A stretch of 25,930 nucleotides of DNA from a virus: positions 1-25,930 of the IMG/VR virus record IMGVR_UViG_3300011254_000334; one strand, written 5' to 3'. Below, in pieces: positions 1-7,647 of the stretch (position 1 is its first letter; every line of letters begins with the position of its first letter). The notes beneath the pieces were generated by a model. That model was not told the origin of the DNA, did not search any database, and saw only the letters and a program-made list of their open reading frames with translations. The position numbers and the translations under genes are program-made.

Positions 1-854
1 GCGCCTTTTTGTGTTTGGGTAAAAAAAGCAACTAAGCTACCTATAGCTACAACAAATGCACCTATACCAGTCGCAATCAAAGCTAACTTAAAAACATTCA
101 TTGCTACCTTACCTGCGATCGTAGCAACGTTTAATGCTTTTTGTGCAGCAGTCATTCCTTTTGTAGATGCCTCTTGTGATTTTATTACACTATCTGTAAC
201 AACTAAATTTTCAATTAAGCCAGTTGTAGTATCTTTTGTTGCTTGGTAAGAATCTCTTAACCCATTTAGGCTTACTCCAAATATTTCAGTATTGCCAAAT
301 GCTTCTCTAATTGACTCAGAATAATTACCTACATTTCTTCGGTTATCTCCGACTGCACTTTCGTTCTCTTTTAACTTCTCTGTAAGGTCTAAAATGTTTT
401 TACCCATTTCTTCTCCTGCTTCAGTATTTTCTCTTTCTTCTTGACTAAGTGTGTTGTATTGTTTAGTTAAGACTGCTAATTGCGCCTTTAAACGTTCATT
501 ACTGCCTAAACTTCCATCTGTGGCAGTTTTAAAGTTTTGAACTTCTTTAACTGCTGCTCGGCGCTCTGTGTTTGTTTTACTTAATTGGTCTTTTTGCCCA
601 GCTAATTCTACTTTGCTATTCTTGATTGAATTAGTAAGTTCTTTTTCTTTTTTTATTTGCTCATCAGTTAAATCAGCACCTAACTCTCTTGCCTTTGCAA
701 ATAAAGCTAACTCTTTTTCATAGGCTTTAATTTCATCCTTAGTATCTTTTATTGCATCTTGCTGTTCAATCTGAGCCTTAGTTAAATCATCCAAACCTTT
801 TTGCGCTTTGTCAAAACCTTTTAACTCTATGTCTATTATTACTTTTTCTGCCAT
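1..854 (-). CDS. Phage tail tape measure protein, N-terminal part (runs off the window)
   Basis: The frame stays open from an ATG at 854 to the left edge, giving the first 284 residues. Residues about 20-165 are highly charged and heptad-like, rich in Lys, Glu and Gln, as expected of a long coiled coil. A hydrophobic stretch follows at about 250-278 (VFKLALIATGIGAFVVAIGS). This coiled-coil N-terminus followed by a membrane-like helix is typical of tape measure proteins, which set tail length and are carried inside the tail tube. The start codon overlaps the stop of the upstream tail gene as TAATG, so translation is probably coupled. The C-terminal part, where lytic or peptidase domains often sit, lies outside the window. 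Its presence implies a siphovirus- or myovirus-type tail; no sheath gene was seen. Confidence 0.85.
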   Translation of the reverse strand, partial: MAEKVIIDIELKGFDKAQKGLDDLTKAQIEQQDAIKDTKDEIKAYEKELALFAKARELGADLTDEQIKKEKELTNSIKNSKVELAGQKDQLSKTNTERRAAVKEVQNFKTATDGSLGSNERLKAQLAVLTKQYNTLSQEERENTEAGEEMGKNILDLTEKLKENESAVGDNRRNVGNYSESIREAFGNTEIFGVSLNGLRDSYQATKDTTTGLIENLVVTDSVIKSQEASTKGMTAAQKALNVATIAGKVAMNVFKLALIATGIGAFVVAIGSLVAFFTQTQKG

Positions 855-2815
855 TACTTCATTATTAATTTAGCTTTAACTAATTTCTTTATTATATCGT
901 AATTCCATTCTACAATCTTGTACACCTGGTTATTAAAAATGTACTCCGTTCTATTGTTTACTATCGTGCCTAATTCATCTCTAAATACAACCTCTATTAT
1001 CTTGTTGTTTTTCTTTTGATTTAAGGTGTTTAAGAATAACTTGTCCCACGTTTTAGCAAACGTAACTGGCAAACTCCAATTTAGATAAGCAGGTACAGAT
1101 GTTGTTGATGCATCTGCGTTTGTATATGTAAAAGTATCAACTCCATTAAATCCTGCATCTTGATACTTATACCTACAAGATAAATTATTCTCCCAAGTTT
1201 CAGAATAAGCGCCAGGTGAACTTGTTTGCACGGACAATTTATTTATGTAGCTTGAGCCATCAAAATAGGCTGTAAAAAAGCTATCTATTTTTTCTACTCT
1301 ACTATTGTTAAATGAGTTTAACTTATAATAAAAACTACCAAATTTTTGATATTCAAAAATAGCAGTAGATGTTACATAGTCTGTTTCATTTATTTGTTGG
1401 TTTAAATGAATCAAATCTGCTTGTAAATACTCTATGTTAGTACTTGTGCTTTCTTGTGCAATGTTAGTTAAATCATATTGGCTTGTTGCTATGCTTGGCA
1501 ATGTTGCTGGAGTTGTTCCTACTGGCTCTGTACCTTCATCTTGTAACTCTATGTAAGCAGTTGTGCCATCTATATCTAAAACTAAATTTAAATCATTTAA
1601 TACACCTTTTAAAAACTCTAACTGATTTTGCTTTCCAATATAATCACCTATCCATACAGAATCGGTTAACACTCTGTTATCGTTGCTTATATTAAACTCT
1701 GTACAAGTTAAACTTGAGCCAGTATAATCAATAGTGCCAAGAGGAGAATTGCCATTTACCTTGACCATTATATTAATCTCGTGAGTTGCTAAGAATGTTG
1801 CATCTATTTCTGTTTCAAAATAGTTTGTGCCTTCTTGTAGTAATCCACTTGTATTCTCAATTTCTTGATTGTCCCAAACTATACCAGTAGGAAAGATTGG
1901 ATTAAAAACTATTACAACTATTTGAGCAGTTTCTATGTTTGCATTTCCTTGATATTCAAAAACTCCACTTAATTTTATTTTGTCGCAGTCATTAACAATT
2001 TGATATGCATCACCATTATTAACAAAAGCTATATTAGGAGTAGGAGTAATTACGTTTATAGAGTTGTTGCCACTTGCTGGAGTTCCTAAGCCAAATCCGT
2101 GAAAGTAATTTGAGCCACTTCCAGATGGCAAAATATTTGTTCCTCCACTAAATGAGTTATTGCTTAATATATCATCGGCACTACCAAAATTAGAATAGTC
2201 AATAGCTTGTCCAAAATCACTATCAAAAAAGTTGCTCACTAAATCATAGCCTTCATCCTTAAACATTTTGTGTAGCATAGAACGTACTGTAAAATATGGT
2301 GCAACTGTGTCCTTATTTAATGTTCCTGCATCACTTAAAGATTTTAAAAAACCACTGCCAAAATGAAATTGTACATCTTCTCCAAGCGTTGTACCACTTA
2401 CAAAATTAGATAGCTTAGTTCTTATTGTCGCATCAGTCAAAGCAAACCTATTATTAGTATCTATTAAGTTTTTTAATGGCTTGGCTTTTAGCCTACCTAT
2501 CACATCATTGTTTGCACCCATAAACAAACACTTGAAATTGTCCTGGTCATAACCTTGTACATACAGCACACCTTGACTAAAAATATTGCCCTCAAGCGTT
2601 ATAAACGCAGAGCCACTTGTTGTAAGTTCTGAGCCTTCCGTTGTGATGTTGCCAAAAGCTAACTCATTCTTAGCTGTTCTCGGCAAGTTAAATTGTGTGC
2701 TTGATGTTCCAGTACGATCGGTTAAGTTATCTATCTTAGTTAATCCACCTTTTATGATCAAAGACTGCAATGTGTCTGCTCGGTAATCAAGTTCTATTCC
2801 GTTGTAAGTGATCAT
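854..2815 (-). CDS. Large tail structural protein, probably baseplate or distal-tail
   Basis: This encodes a 653-residue protein directly upstream of the tape measure gene. It is rich in Asn, Ser, Thr and aromatic residues and has no catalytic motif that I recognise. The first 120 residues look like a compact beta domain (MITYNGIELDYRADTL onward) and the last 60 end in a basic segment. Genes of this size and composition beside the tape measure in Bacteroidetes phages usually belong to the tail tip or baseplate. It starts with ATG at 2815, overlapping the TGA of the previous gene by four bases, and ends in the TAATG junction with the tape measure gene. The role is inferred from position and composition; I cannot name a family. 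Confidence 0.6.
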   Translation of the reverse strand: MITYNGIELDYRADTLQSLIIKGGLTKIDNLTDRTGTSSTQFNLPRTAKNELAFGNITTEGSELTTSGSAFITLEGNIFSQGVLYVQGYDQDNFKCLFMGANNDVIGRLKAKPLKNLIDTNNRFALTDATIRTKLSNFVSGTTLGEDVQFHFGSGFLKSLSDAGTLNKDTVAPYFTVRSMLHKMFKDEGYDLVSNFFDSDFGQAIDYSNFGSADDILSNNSFSGGTNILPSGSGSNYFHGFGLGTPASGNNSINVITPTPNIAFVNNGDAYQIVNDCDKIKLSGVFEYQGNANIETAQIVVIVFNPIFPTGIVWDNQEIENTSGLLQEGTNYFETEIDATFLATHEINIMVKVNGNSPLGTIDYTGSSLTCTEFNISNDNRVLTDSVWIGDYIGKQNQLEFLKGVLNDLNLVLDIDGTTAYIELQDEGTEPVGTTPATLPSIATSQYDLTNIAQESTSTNIEYLQADLIHLNQQINETDYVTSTAIFEYQKFGSFYYKLNSFNNSRVEKIDSFFTAYFDGSSYINKLSVQTSSPGAYSETWENNLSCRYKYQDAGFNGVDTFTYTNADASTTSVPAYLNWSLPVTFAKTWDKLFLNTLNQKKNNKIIEVVFRDELGTIVNNRTEYIFNNQVYKIVEWNYDIIKKLVKAKLIMK

Positions 2816-3960
2816 ATAAAACTCGGCTTAGTTTGTGCTTTTCTGTACTTGAAATTAAATTCTACTCCTCTTGATTTTACAGCCATTTTAAACCCACCAT
2901 CTAAAATATTGATAGGTACAAGTTCTCCATCTTCTACTACCCATTGCAACGGACTTGATACAAAATCGTGTAACTCTCCAATGTGTTTAGTTGGGAACAT
3001 CTGACCTCTTACCTCGTAATCTTCTAATATGTCCTGGTTTATCTTTACGTTATTAGCAGATGTGTTAAAGTAATTGGTGTTGCCAGTATGCGTATAACCA
3101 CCTACTCTATATGAATCACTTTTGGTGTTAATGCTTTCATAGGTGTAAGTTTGAAACTTAATGTTTTCTTTAACTCCATATTTATTGATAAATACAAACT
3201 CTTCAATGTTGCATCTGTCCTCAAAGTAAAAATACATCTTACCAAGAGATGAATGCTTTGCCATAAATCCAGTATATTTTGATAATGGCGTACTGCTCGG
3301 CGGTACAAGTGCATTGGTAGTTAAAAATGTTCTATTTAAAGGCACACTAATCAACTTATTTGTGTAGCTTGATATATTTATCTCAGCTATTTGGTTAATT
3401 GTGCTTCCATCATTTGGCTTATTTACTTGATATGTTTGTATGGATATTTGTGGGCTTTGAGCAAATACTACACATCTATCATATGCGCCTTGAAATTTAG
3501 GCGCAAAATTATCACCACTTAACTCAGAGCCAAAAAGCATACCCTTTCTATTTATACCATCGTTGGCAGTTTGGTCATTCAAGTATCTTAATCCATCAAT
3601 ATTGGCAAACGCATAAAACTCGTTGCTCGTTACATCTGGCTGAGAGTTTATTGTATCCTTAACTACTACCTCAAATTTGCCATATAAGTCGGTTAATTCT
3701 TCTATGGCTGTTGTGCTATACCCTTGAGTAGTTAATACGTTAAAAATACTCTTTAAATAATTAGATGCGTCAAAGGTGTATGTGTTGTTTATGTTAGCTG
3801 CAACGTAGTTAGGCACATTTGCTATTGCTGCACCTGCACTTGTCCTTAAACTAAACGTAAGGTAAGCAGGATTTGCAGCTTCTGTAGCCACAAATTTAAC
3901 TGGCAAATATGCAGAATATAATCCATCTGCTGTCGGTTGGTCTGTTATTACTATTGCCAT
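2812..3960 (-). CDS. Tail structural protein of unknown role
   Basis: The product is 382 residues, beta-rich in appearance, with many Thr, Ser, Asn and Tyr residues, no signal peptide and no membrane segment. The N-terminus (MAIVITDQPTADGLYSAYLP) resembles the start of an immunoglobulin-like or tail-tip beta domain. It lies between small tail-completion genes and the 653-residue tail protein, with only four bases of overlap to the latter, so the two are probably made in concert and may be partners in the tail tip. No enzymatic motif is visible. A capsid-associated or fibre role cannot be excluded. Confidence 0.55.
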   Translation of the reverse strand: MAIVITDQPTADGLYSAYLPVKFVATEAANPAYLTFSLRTSAGAAIANVPNYVAANINNTYTFDASNYLKSIFNVLTTQGYSTTAIEELTDLYGKFEVVVKDTINSQPDVTSNEFYAFANIDGLRYLNDQTANDGINRKGMLFGSELSGDNFAPKFQGAYDRCVVFAQSPQISIQTYQVNKPNDGSTINQIAEINISSYTNKLISVPLNRTFLTTNALVPPSSTPLSKYTGFMAKHSSLGKMYFYFEDRCNIEEFVFINKYGVKENIKFQTYTYESINTKSDSYRVGGYTHTGNTNYFNTSANNVKINQDILEDYEVRGQMFPTKHIGELHDFVSSPLQWVVEDGELVPINILDGGFKMAVKSRGVEFNFKYRKAQTKPSFI

Positions 3961-3963
3961 ATC

Positions 3964-4227
3964 TTAACTTGCTAATTCTACAATTATTTCATCACACAAT
4001 GTATCCATTGTTCCGTTTAAGGTAGTAAGAGTTGCACCTAATGCTGTCACCTCTTCGCCTAACAAGGTGTTAAACGTTGCACCCTCTACCAATAGCGTTT
4101 CTTCCCTTACAACTAAATTACCAGAGCCTGCGCCAGTAATTGTTGTTTTCTGCGTATCTGTTGCTTTATAGTTTTGTGCTTGTTGCAACAAGGTAGTTGC
4201 CTTTGTTATTACTACATCTATGTCCAT
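3964..4227 (-). CDS. Small Thr/Ala-rich tail-module protein
   Basis: This is an 87-residue acidic protein, rich in Thr, Ala, Leu and Glu, with predicted helices at both ends (ITKATTLLQQAQNY and TLNGTMDTLCDEIIVEL). The ATG overlaps the stop of the previous gene as TAATG, and the next gene follows after only a few bases, so it is embedded in the tail operon. I do not recognise the family. Its size and place, a few genes before the tape measure, would suit a small tail accessory or chaperone-type protein, but that is only positional inference. Confidence 0.5.
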   Translation of the reverse strand: MDIDVVITKATTLLQQAQNYKATDTQKTTITGAGSGNLVVREETLLVEGATFNTLLGEEVTALGATLTTLNGTMDTLCDEIIVELAS

Positions 4228-4625
4228 TATCTTAATTTTAAAAGTTCTCCGACAAGTTTTTCTGCTTGTCTTGTTATTTCTGTCTTATTATCATCAACCA
4301 CCTTTTCAATGATATGTAAATCTTCTTCCTTTGTGCTTGATCCACTATTATAAAGTTTTCTTTGTATAGCTGATGCAGGAGGAAACGAGCCACCATACCT
4401 CGCACTCTTGTTATTTATCCATTCTCGTATATCCTCCAAGTCCACCAACGTGCCAGGCTTAACCCCTTCGTTAATTTCTTCCCAATAATCTACGCCATAA
4501 ATAAGTAAATGCCCATCCTTTAACTCCTCTCTAAGCGTTTCAACAGATTCACCACTTGCACTACGCTTGTGGAATTCCATCTTATCCTTAATCTGCTTTT
4601 TTAAAAAGTCACCTAAACTGCTCAC
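4227..4625 (-). CDS. Probable tail-completion / head-tail joining protein (gp10-like)
   Basis: The product is 132 residues, charged, with an N-terminal amphipathic helix (LGDFLKKQIKDKMEFHKRS) and a central motif around GVDYWEEINEGVKPG. A segment with a tyrosine or tryptophan followed by E-x-G-x-P/K-G is typical of the small HK97 gp10-like or minor tail proteins that join head and tail. The start is GTG at 4625, within a GTGA overlap with the gene upstream; no better ATG exists early in the frame. Assignment rests on size, motif impression and neighbours, so it is tentative. Confidence 0.45.
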   Translation of the reverse strand: MSSLGDFLKKQIKDKMEFHKRSASGESVETLREELKDGHLLIYGVDYWEEINEGVKPGTLVDLEDIREWINNKSARYGGSFPPASAIQRKLYNSGSSTKEEDLHIIEKVVDDNKTEITRQAEKLVGELLKLR

Positions 4626-4864
4626 ACCTCAAAGTCTTTTAATCTTTCGTTTACTCTTACTATTAGATTTTCATAGCCTTCATAGTTAAGATTATCTACT
4701 TTTATATCATCAAGTAAAAGTCCAAATTTAGCATCTTTAGTTTCCAATAATACATCTACTGCAATCGTGCTTTTAGATACTTGTATTTGTATAGTATCTT
4801 CATTTGCCGATACTGATGGATTAGTTATTTCTACCTTAAATTGTTCAAATTTATATGTTGCCAT
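4622..4864 (-). CDS. Small hypothetical tail-module protein
   Basis: This encodes 80 residues with alternating hydrophobic beta-like segments (MATYKFEQFKVEITNPS, TIQIQVSKSTIAVDVLLE) and a charged helical C-terminus. It starts at an ATG 12 bases after the long lectin-like gene and shares a GTGA overlap with the gp10-like gene. No domain is recognised. It probably belongs to the neck or tail assembly set because it is locked between such genes. Confidence 0.5.
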   Translation of the reverse strand: MATYKFEQFKVEITNPSVSANEDTIQIQVSKSTIAVDVLLETKDAKFGLLLDDIKVDNLNYEGYENLIVRVNERLKDFEV

Positions 4865-4876
4865 TTCTCTTTATTT

Positions 4877-6286
4877 TTAACTTAATGTTGTGCCACTTAT
4901 TGTAAAATCTCTAACTAACAAAGCATACCCACTTGTGGTCTTTGTGCTTCTCTGTGGATAGTCAATATTACTCTGTCCACTTATTGCTCTTGCTGTGCTT
5001 GATACTTCAGTAGTAGTAGATGAAAAAGCTATCCAAAAACCAGCAGGATTATTTGCGCTAAATGGAGTATAATTCAAAAATGTAGTTCCACTCTTCATCA
5101 TTCTAAGTAGTTCATTTGAATTTGCAAGATAAAAATTGGAAAAAGCACCAACGCTATAAGGTGAATTGCTCATCCAATCTGCCCAATTCTGCTTTGCACT
5201 TGTAGAACTATTATTACTTGTTGCATATCCTAATACGGAAGATCCACCATCCCACGTTGACCAATCCACTACAATCGCATCTGCATATACTTGTGTTCCT
5301 ACGCTATCCGTAAACCTATCTGTCCCACCAAAAGGATTATTGTAAGGTATAGTATCAAAGTTAGTTAACCGACCTCTTTGTAAATCTCCATCATCATTCG
5401 TTGCATAGCTTGTAGTTTGACCAGTTTGTGTCGGCATTAAACCTTTGATAGTTACAGCATCTAAAATAGTAATTGTATTACCTGCTAATGATACTGGAGT
5501 TATAGCTGTTCCGCTTACATCTCTTAATAAGATGTCTTGGTCTTTCTTGCTTGGCTTAGTTATAAATGCTGCACTATTAACTGTGATAGCTTCGTCTGGT
5601 ATAACTAATGTTCCACCACTTGCAACGGATGCCGTATAGCTACTATCTGAATTGTTAACCGATGCGTCTGCACCACCTTGATTAACAACAATATCGTATC
5701 CAGTAAATGTTGCATCTATATTATCACCATCTTGATTCTTTAGCGTTAACTCTAAATCTACATTACACGCTTGCGTGTATTTTAAAACGTTATTAAAATA
5801 AACCTTTACCTCGTCTGCTGTCGGTGCTATCTCTTCTGGCTCTACACAAAAATCACGCTTTATTGAGATGTTTACCCTAAACTCCATTGTAAGAAAAGCG
5901 TTAATGCTTAACCTTTCTGCAATCGGAATTTCTTCTGTGCTTAAAACCTCTAAAAAATCACTACCACTTTCAAAAGGCATTGCTTGTAGCCAGGTGTAAA
6001 AGAAAGTTCTTAGCGCATCTTGTTGTGTTACTATGTAATCTCGTTGGTAATCTGCTGTTTCCGTTTTAACGCTATCTGGAAATTCTGTTAGCAAGTAAAT
6101 GTTAAGGCTCATCTCCGTACCTACCTCATCAAAGTTGTTAGTTTCTCCACTATATCTCCAAGCCAAGCAAGGCATTGTCTGATTTAGTAGTTCATTAACA
6201 TCAAAAAGCGTCTCTATTTCTGTGTAAGTAAGGCTATTTGCTATAGCTTTGGTGCGTATTCTATCTCTAAGGCTTAATAGATTCAT
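4877..6286 (-). CDS. Tail-terminator-like protein with C-terminal DUF1566 (Lcl_C) lectin-like domain
   Basis: The 469-residue product seems to have three parts. Residues 1-150 look like a tail terminator or neck protein: a helical start (LLSLRDRIRTKAIANSLTY) followed by beta strands. Residues about 155-280 are a beta-rich linker. Residues about 282-469 match the Lcl_C/DUF1566 pattern: a DDGDLQRG start, NNPFGGTDRFTD, VVDWSTWDG, NELLRMM and the closing ALLVRD. DUF1566 domains take a C-type-lectin-like fold and are often displayed on phage or cell surfaces for binding. It starts at ATG 6286 and heads the tail-completion cluster. Domain names are recognised by eye; a ligand cannot be inferred. 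No template repeat or reverse transcriptase is present, so there is no sign of diversity generation in this window. Confidence 0.6.
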   Translation of the reverse strand: MNLLSLRDRIRTKAIANSLTYTEIETLFDVNELLNQTMPCLAWRYSGETNNFDEVGTEMSLNIYLLTEFPDSVKTETADYQRDYIVTQQDALRTFFYTWLQAMPFESGSDFLEVLSTEEIPIAERLSINAFLTMEFRVNISIKRDFCVEPEEIAPTADEVKVYFNNVLKYTQACNVDLELTLKNQDGDNIDATFTGYDIVVNQGGADASVNNSDSSYTASVASGGTLVIPDEAITVNSAAFITKPSKKDQDILLRDVSGTAITPVSLAGNTITILDAVTIKGLMPTQTGQTTSYATNDDGDLQRGRLTNFDTIPYNNPFGGTDRFTDSVGTQVYADAIVVDWSTWDGGSSVLGYATSNNSSTSAKQNWADWMSNSPYSVGAFSNFYLANSNELLRMMKSGTTFLNYTPFSANNPAGFWIAFSSTTTEVSSTARAISGQSNIDYPQRSTKTTSGYALLVRDFTISGTTLS

Positions 6287-6327
6287 ATCTTGGTAAATTT
6301 AACTAATTAAAATTGCAAATATTACAA

Positions 6328-6335
6328 CAAAAATA
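6328..6335 (-). promoter_or_regulatory. Candidate -7 box upstream of the tail-completion operon
   Basis: On the minus strand this reads TATTTTTG, a full match to the Bacteroidetes -7 consensus TAnnTTTG, 42 bases before the ATG at 6286. The -33 region is weak: only TTTA, 20 bases upstream. It lies just beyond the bidirectional terminator and the opposing small gene, where a fresh promoter for the tail genes would be needed. It also shares the wider GCCTTATnTTT motif seen ahead of other genes. Confidence 0.35.
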
Positions 6336-6356
6336 AGGCTTAATTAAAATTAATTT

Positions 6357-6417
6357 AAAAAAACTTTACTTTTTTAGGTACAAAATTCTTTGGTTTGTTA
6401 AATAAGTTTTATATTAG
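6357..6417 (+). promoter_or_regulatory. Strong early-type promoter block (copy A)
   Basis: The block begins with seven A residues and CTTTACTTTTTTAGG, continues through TACAAAATT to 6387, and ends in the -7-like box TATATTAG at 6410-6417. The first 31 bases differ at a single position from the block at 16764-16794 on the other strand, and the distance from GGTACAAAATT to the -7 box is identical in the two. A TTTG at 6389-6392 could act as the -33 box. It drives the plus-strand gene that starts 29 bases downstream. Confidence 0.65.
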
Positions 6418-6446
6418 AGTATCGTTAACAATTAAAACAAAACAAA

Positions 6447-6668
6447 ATGAAACATACAATACAACTTCAATCAGTAGGATTAGTAAACGGAACACCAGCA
6501 GGAGAAATAAAAGTAGGAACTACTTTATTATGGAACTTTGGAGGTACAAGCGTGGTAAAATCAATAATTAAAGAAACAAATAAAAGTATTTGGTTTATAA
6601 CTCAAACTAAAGATGGAAATACTTACAATAGAAGATTTTTAAAAACAAGAGTAATAGGAACAAAATAA
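6447..6668 (+). CDS. Small plus-strand moron-like protein of unknown function
   Basis: This 73-residue basic protein (start MKHTIQLQSVGLVNGTPAGE) is the only convincing plus-strand gene in the window. It looks like a single small beta domain: short strands, a Gly-rich turn (FGGTS) and a basic C-terminus (YNRRFLKTRVIGTK). No signal peptide, membrane helix or known motif is visible. It has its own promoter block 29 bases upstream, an A-rich leader (AAAACAAAACAAA) right before the ATG, and a terminator hairpin 20 bases after its stop. It thus forms an independent cassette inserted, in opposite orientation, between tail genes. Such morons commonly serve host takeover, exclusion or anti-defence, but nothing in the sequence shows which. 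Confidence 0.75.
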   Translation: MKHTIQLQSVGLVNGTPAGEIKVGTTLLWNFGGTSVVKSIIKETNKSIWFITQTKDGNTYNRRFLKTRVIGTK

Positions 6669-6687
6669 TTTTTAAACTAAAAACATT

Positions 6688-6717
6688 AAAAGCCTTGCAT
6701 TAAGTTGTAAGGCTTTT
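6688..6717. terminator. Bidirectional intrinsic terminator
   Basis: AAAAGCCTT at 6688-6696 pairs with AAGGCTTTT at 6709-6717. The stem can extend by three further pairs to about 12 bp, with a six-base loop. A T-run follows on the plus strand, and TTTTAATGTTTTTAG follows on the minus strand. It ends the plus-strand cassette and can also stop minus-strand transcripts that leave the frameshifted tail gene at 6718. Confidence 0.8.
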
Positions 6718-6990
6718 TTAATTTATAGCACTCTTGTATTCCACAAAACTCATTACCTCATCAAATGGAGTATTGAACACTTGGTCTAATCGGTTTAAGT
6801 CTTTCTTCCATACCTTCCACCAAGCTACGGAGTACGAAAATACGCTTGATTCTGCAACGTTTGCAAATATAGGGTAGAAGCCCAAGCGTTTAATGTACTC
6901 GTTAGTTTTTCCATCTCCACTTTTAGTTGTAAATGTGGCTGCATATTTATTTTGTGACTCCTCGTAGAACTGAGCAAAAAAAAAGCGCAA
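6718..6990 (-). CDS. -1 frame extension of the tail assembly chaperone-like gene
   Basis: This open frame has no sound start of its own: it opens immediately after an in-frame TAG and begins with TTG only two codons before a run of nine T. It overlaps the end of the 238-residue frame by 166 bases, in the -1 register. A -1 slip on the T9 run would join the first 188 residues of that protein to 86 residues here, giving about 274. The extension has a convincing protein composition (GFYPIFANVAESS, YSVAWWKVWKK). The arrangement recalls the lambda G/GT type, where a minor fusion product acts as tail assembly chaperone. The alternative is an indel in the homopolymer, which would also make this the true C-terminus. 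Confidence 0.65.
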   Translation of the reverse strand: MRFFFAQFYEESQNKYAATFTTKSGDGKTNEYIKRLGFYPIFANVAESSVFSYSVAWWKVWKKDLNRLDQVFNTPFDEVMSFVEYKSAIN

Positions 6991-7541
6991 CTATAAAATA
7001 AATCCATTCTGCCGTACTTTTTCAAATACTCAATTCGTTCTTCTATCTCTTGCAAATCTTGGTAGTATTCGCCCTCACGCATATAGATTGCAGCTATTAT
7101 AATTCCTTTGTCTGCATCTTGGTAATCTTCATATATGCTTAATAGGCTCATCGTATCCACAAAGTCACCACAGCTTCTTTCACCAAAGTTGGGTATTTCA
7201 AACTTCTTGCCTTTGATCGTAAACTTGCGTTTTGGTGTTTCGTTTTGTAACCAGGCAAACTGCAACATAAACAAGTTATTTACCTTGTCCATATCCATAT
7301 GCATTAAATCATCCATTTCTAATCCTATGCTTAAAGCTGACATAGTTCCACACATTGACTCCACTGCAAGTTTTTGGCTTTCCTCAAGTTTGCCTTCCTC
7401 AAGCAAATCATTTGCCTTTAAAGCTGTGTTTAAATGCTCTTGTGCCTTACTCCATTGCTCAATGTTTACATCATATCTACCACTTGGTATTTTGACATCT
7501 TTTTTACTCTTTCCGTTTGCTGTTATCGTGAATGTGTTCAT
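6825..7541 (-). CDS. Tail assembly chaperone-like protein (0 frame of a probable frameshift pair)
   Basis: This is a 238-residue, mostly helical, acidic protein. It starts at ATG 7541 with a short beta-like segment (MNTFTITANGKSKKDVKIPS) and continues with amphipathic helices. Residues 181-188 (DLFYSCAFF region) are encoded at the T9 run, where the -1 frame takes over. The last 50 residues lie in the stretch shared with the -1 frame and may be less constrained. It lies two genes after the large terminase rather than directly before the tape measure, which is unusual for a chaperone. Position in the tail module, helical composition and the frameshift make a chaperone the best guess. Confidence 0.6.
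   Translation of the reverse strand: MNTFTITANGKSKKDVKIPSGRYDVNIEQWSKAQEHLNTALKANDLLEEGKLEESQKLAVESMCGTMSALSIGLEMDDLMHMDMDKVNNLFMLQFAWLQNETPKRKFTIKGKKFEIPNFGERSCGDFVDTMSLLSIYEDYQDADKGIIIAAIYMREGEYYQDLQEIEERIEYLKKYGRMDLFYSCAFFLLSSTRSHKINMQPHLQLKVEMEKLTSTLNAWASTLYLQTLQNQAYFRTP
6976..6984 (-). other. Putative -1 ribosomal frameshift site (T9 run)
   Basis: On the minus strand the 0 frame reads GCT TTT TTT TTG. Codons of the form T TTT TTT allow both tRNAs to re-pair after a -1 slip, leading into GCT CAG TTC in the extension frame. The extension frame has a TAG stop two codons upstream of the run, so the switch must happen here. Confidence 0.6.
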
Positions 7542-7647
7542 CTTCTAATTTAGCTATAAGTTTATATAATTTATCCTCATCCTTTTTACTTGATGATAGG
7601 TTTATCTTGTCTATTAAATTTAGTATTTGTATTTCAACATCACTCAT
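7504..7647 (-). CDS. Small charged protein coupled to the terminase gene
   Basis: This is a short frame of 47 residues, MSDVEIQILNLIDKI followed by a Lys/Asp/Glu-rich helix. Its ATG overlaps the TGA of the large terminase gene as ATGA, the coupling used elsewhere in this genome. It fills the otherwise empty stretch between the terminase and the chaperone-like gene, though it overlaps the latter by 38 bases. No family is recognised. The helical, charged composition is that of a small phage protein; the overlap leaves some doubt that it is expressed. Confidence 0.5.
   Translation of the reverse strand: MSDVEIQILNLIDKINLSSSKKDEDKLYKLIAKLEDEHIHDNSKRKE

Noticed and set aside
4877-5450. Variable region of a diversity-generating retroelement in the lectin-like gene
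   Set aside because: No reverse transcriptase and no template repeat of this 3' end were found in the window.
7135-7548. Plus-strand open frame of 137 codons opposite the tail chaperone-like gene
   Set aside because: It is fully antisense to a better-supported gene, lacks a promoter or A-rich leader, and reads as hydrophobic and Ser-rich mirror codons.
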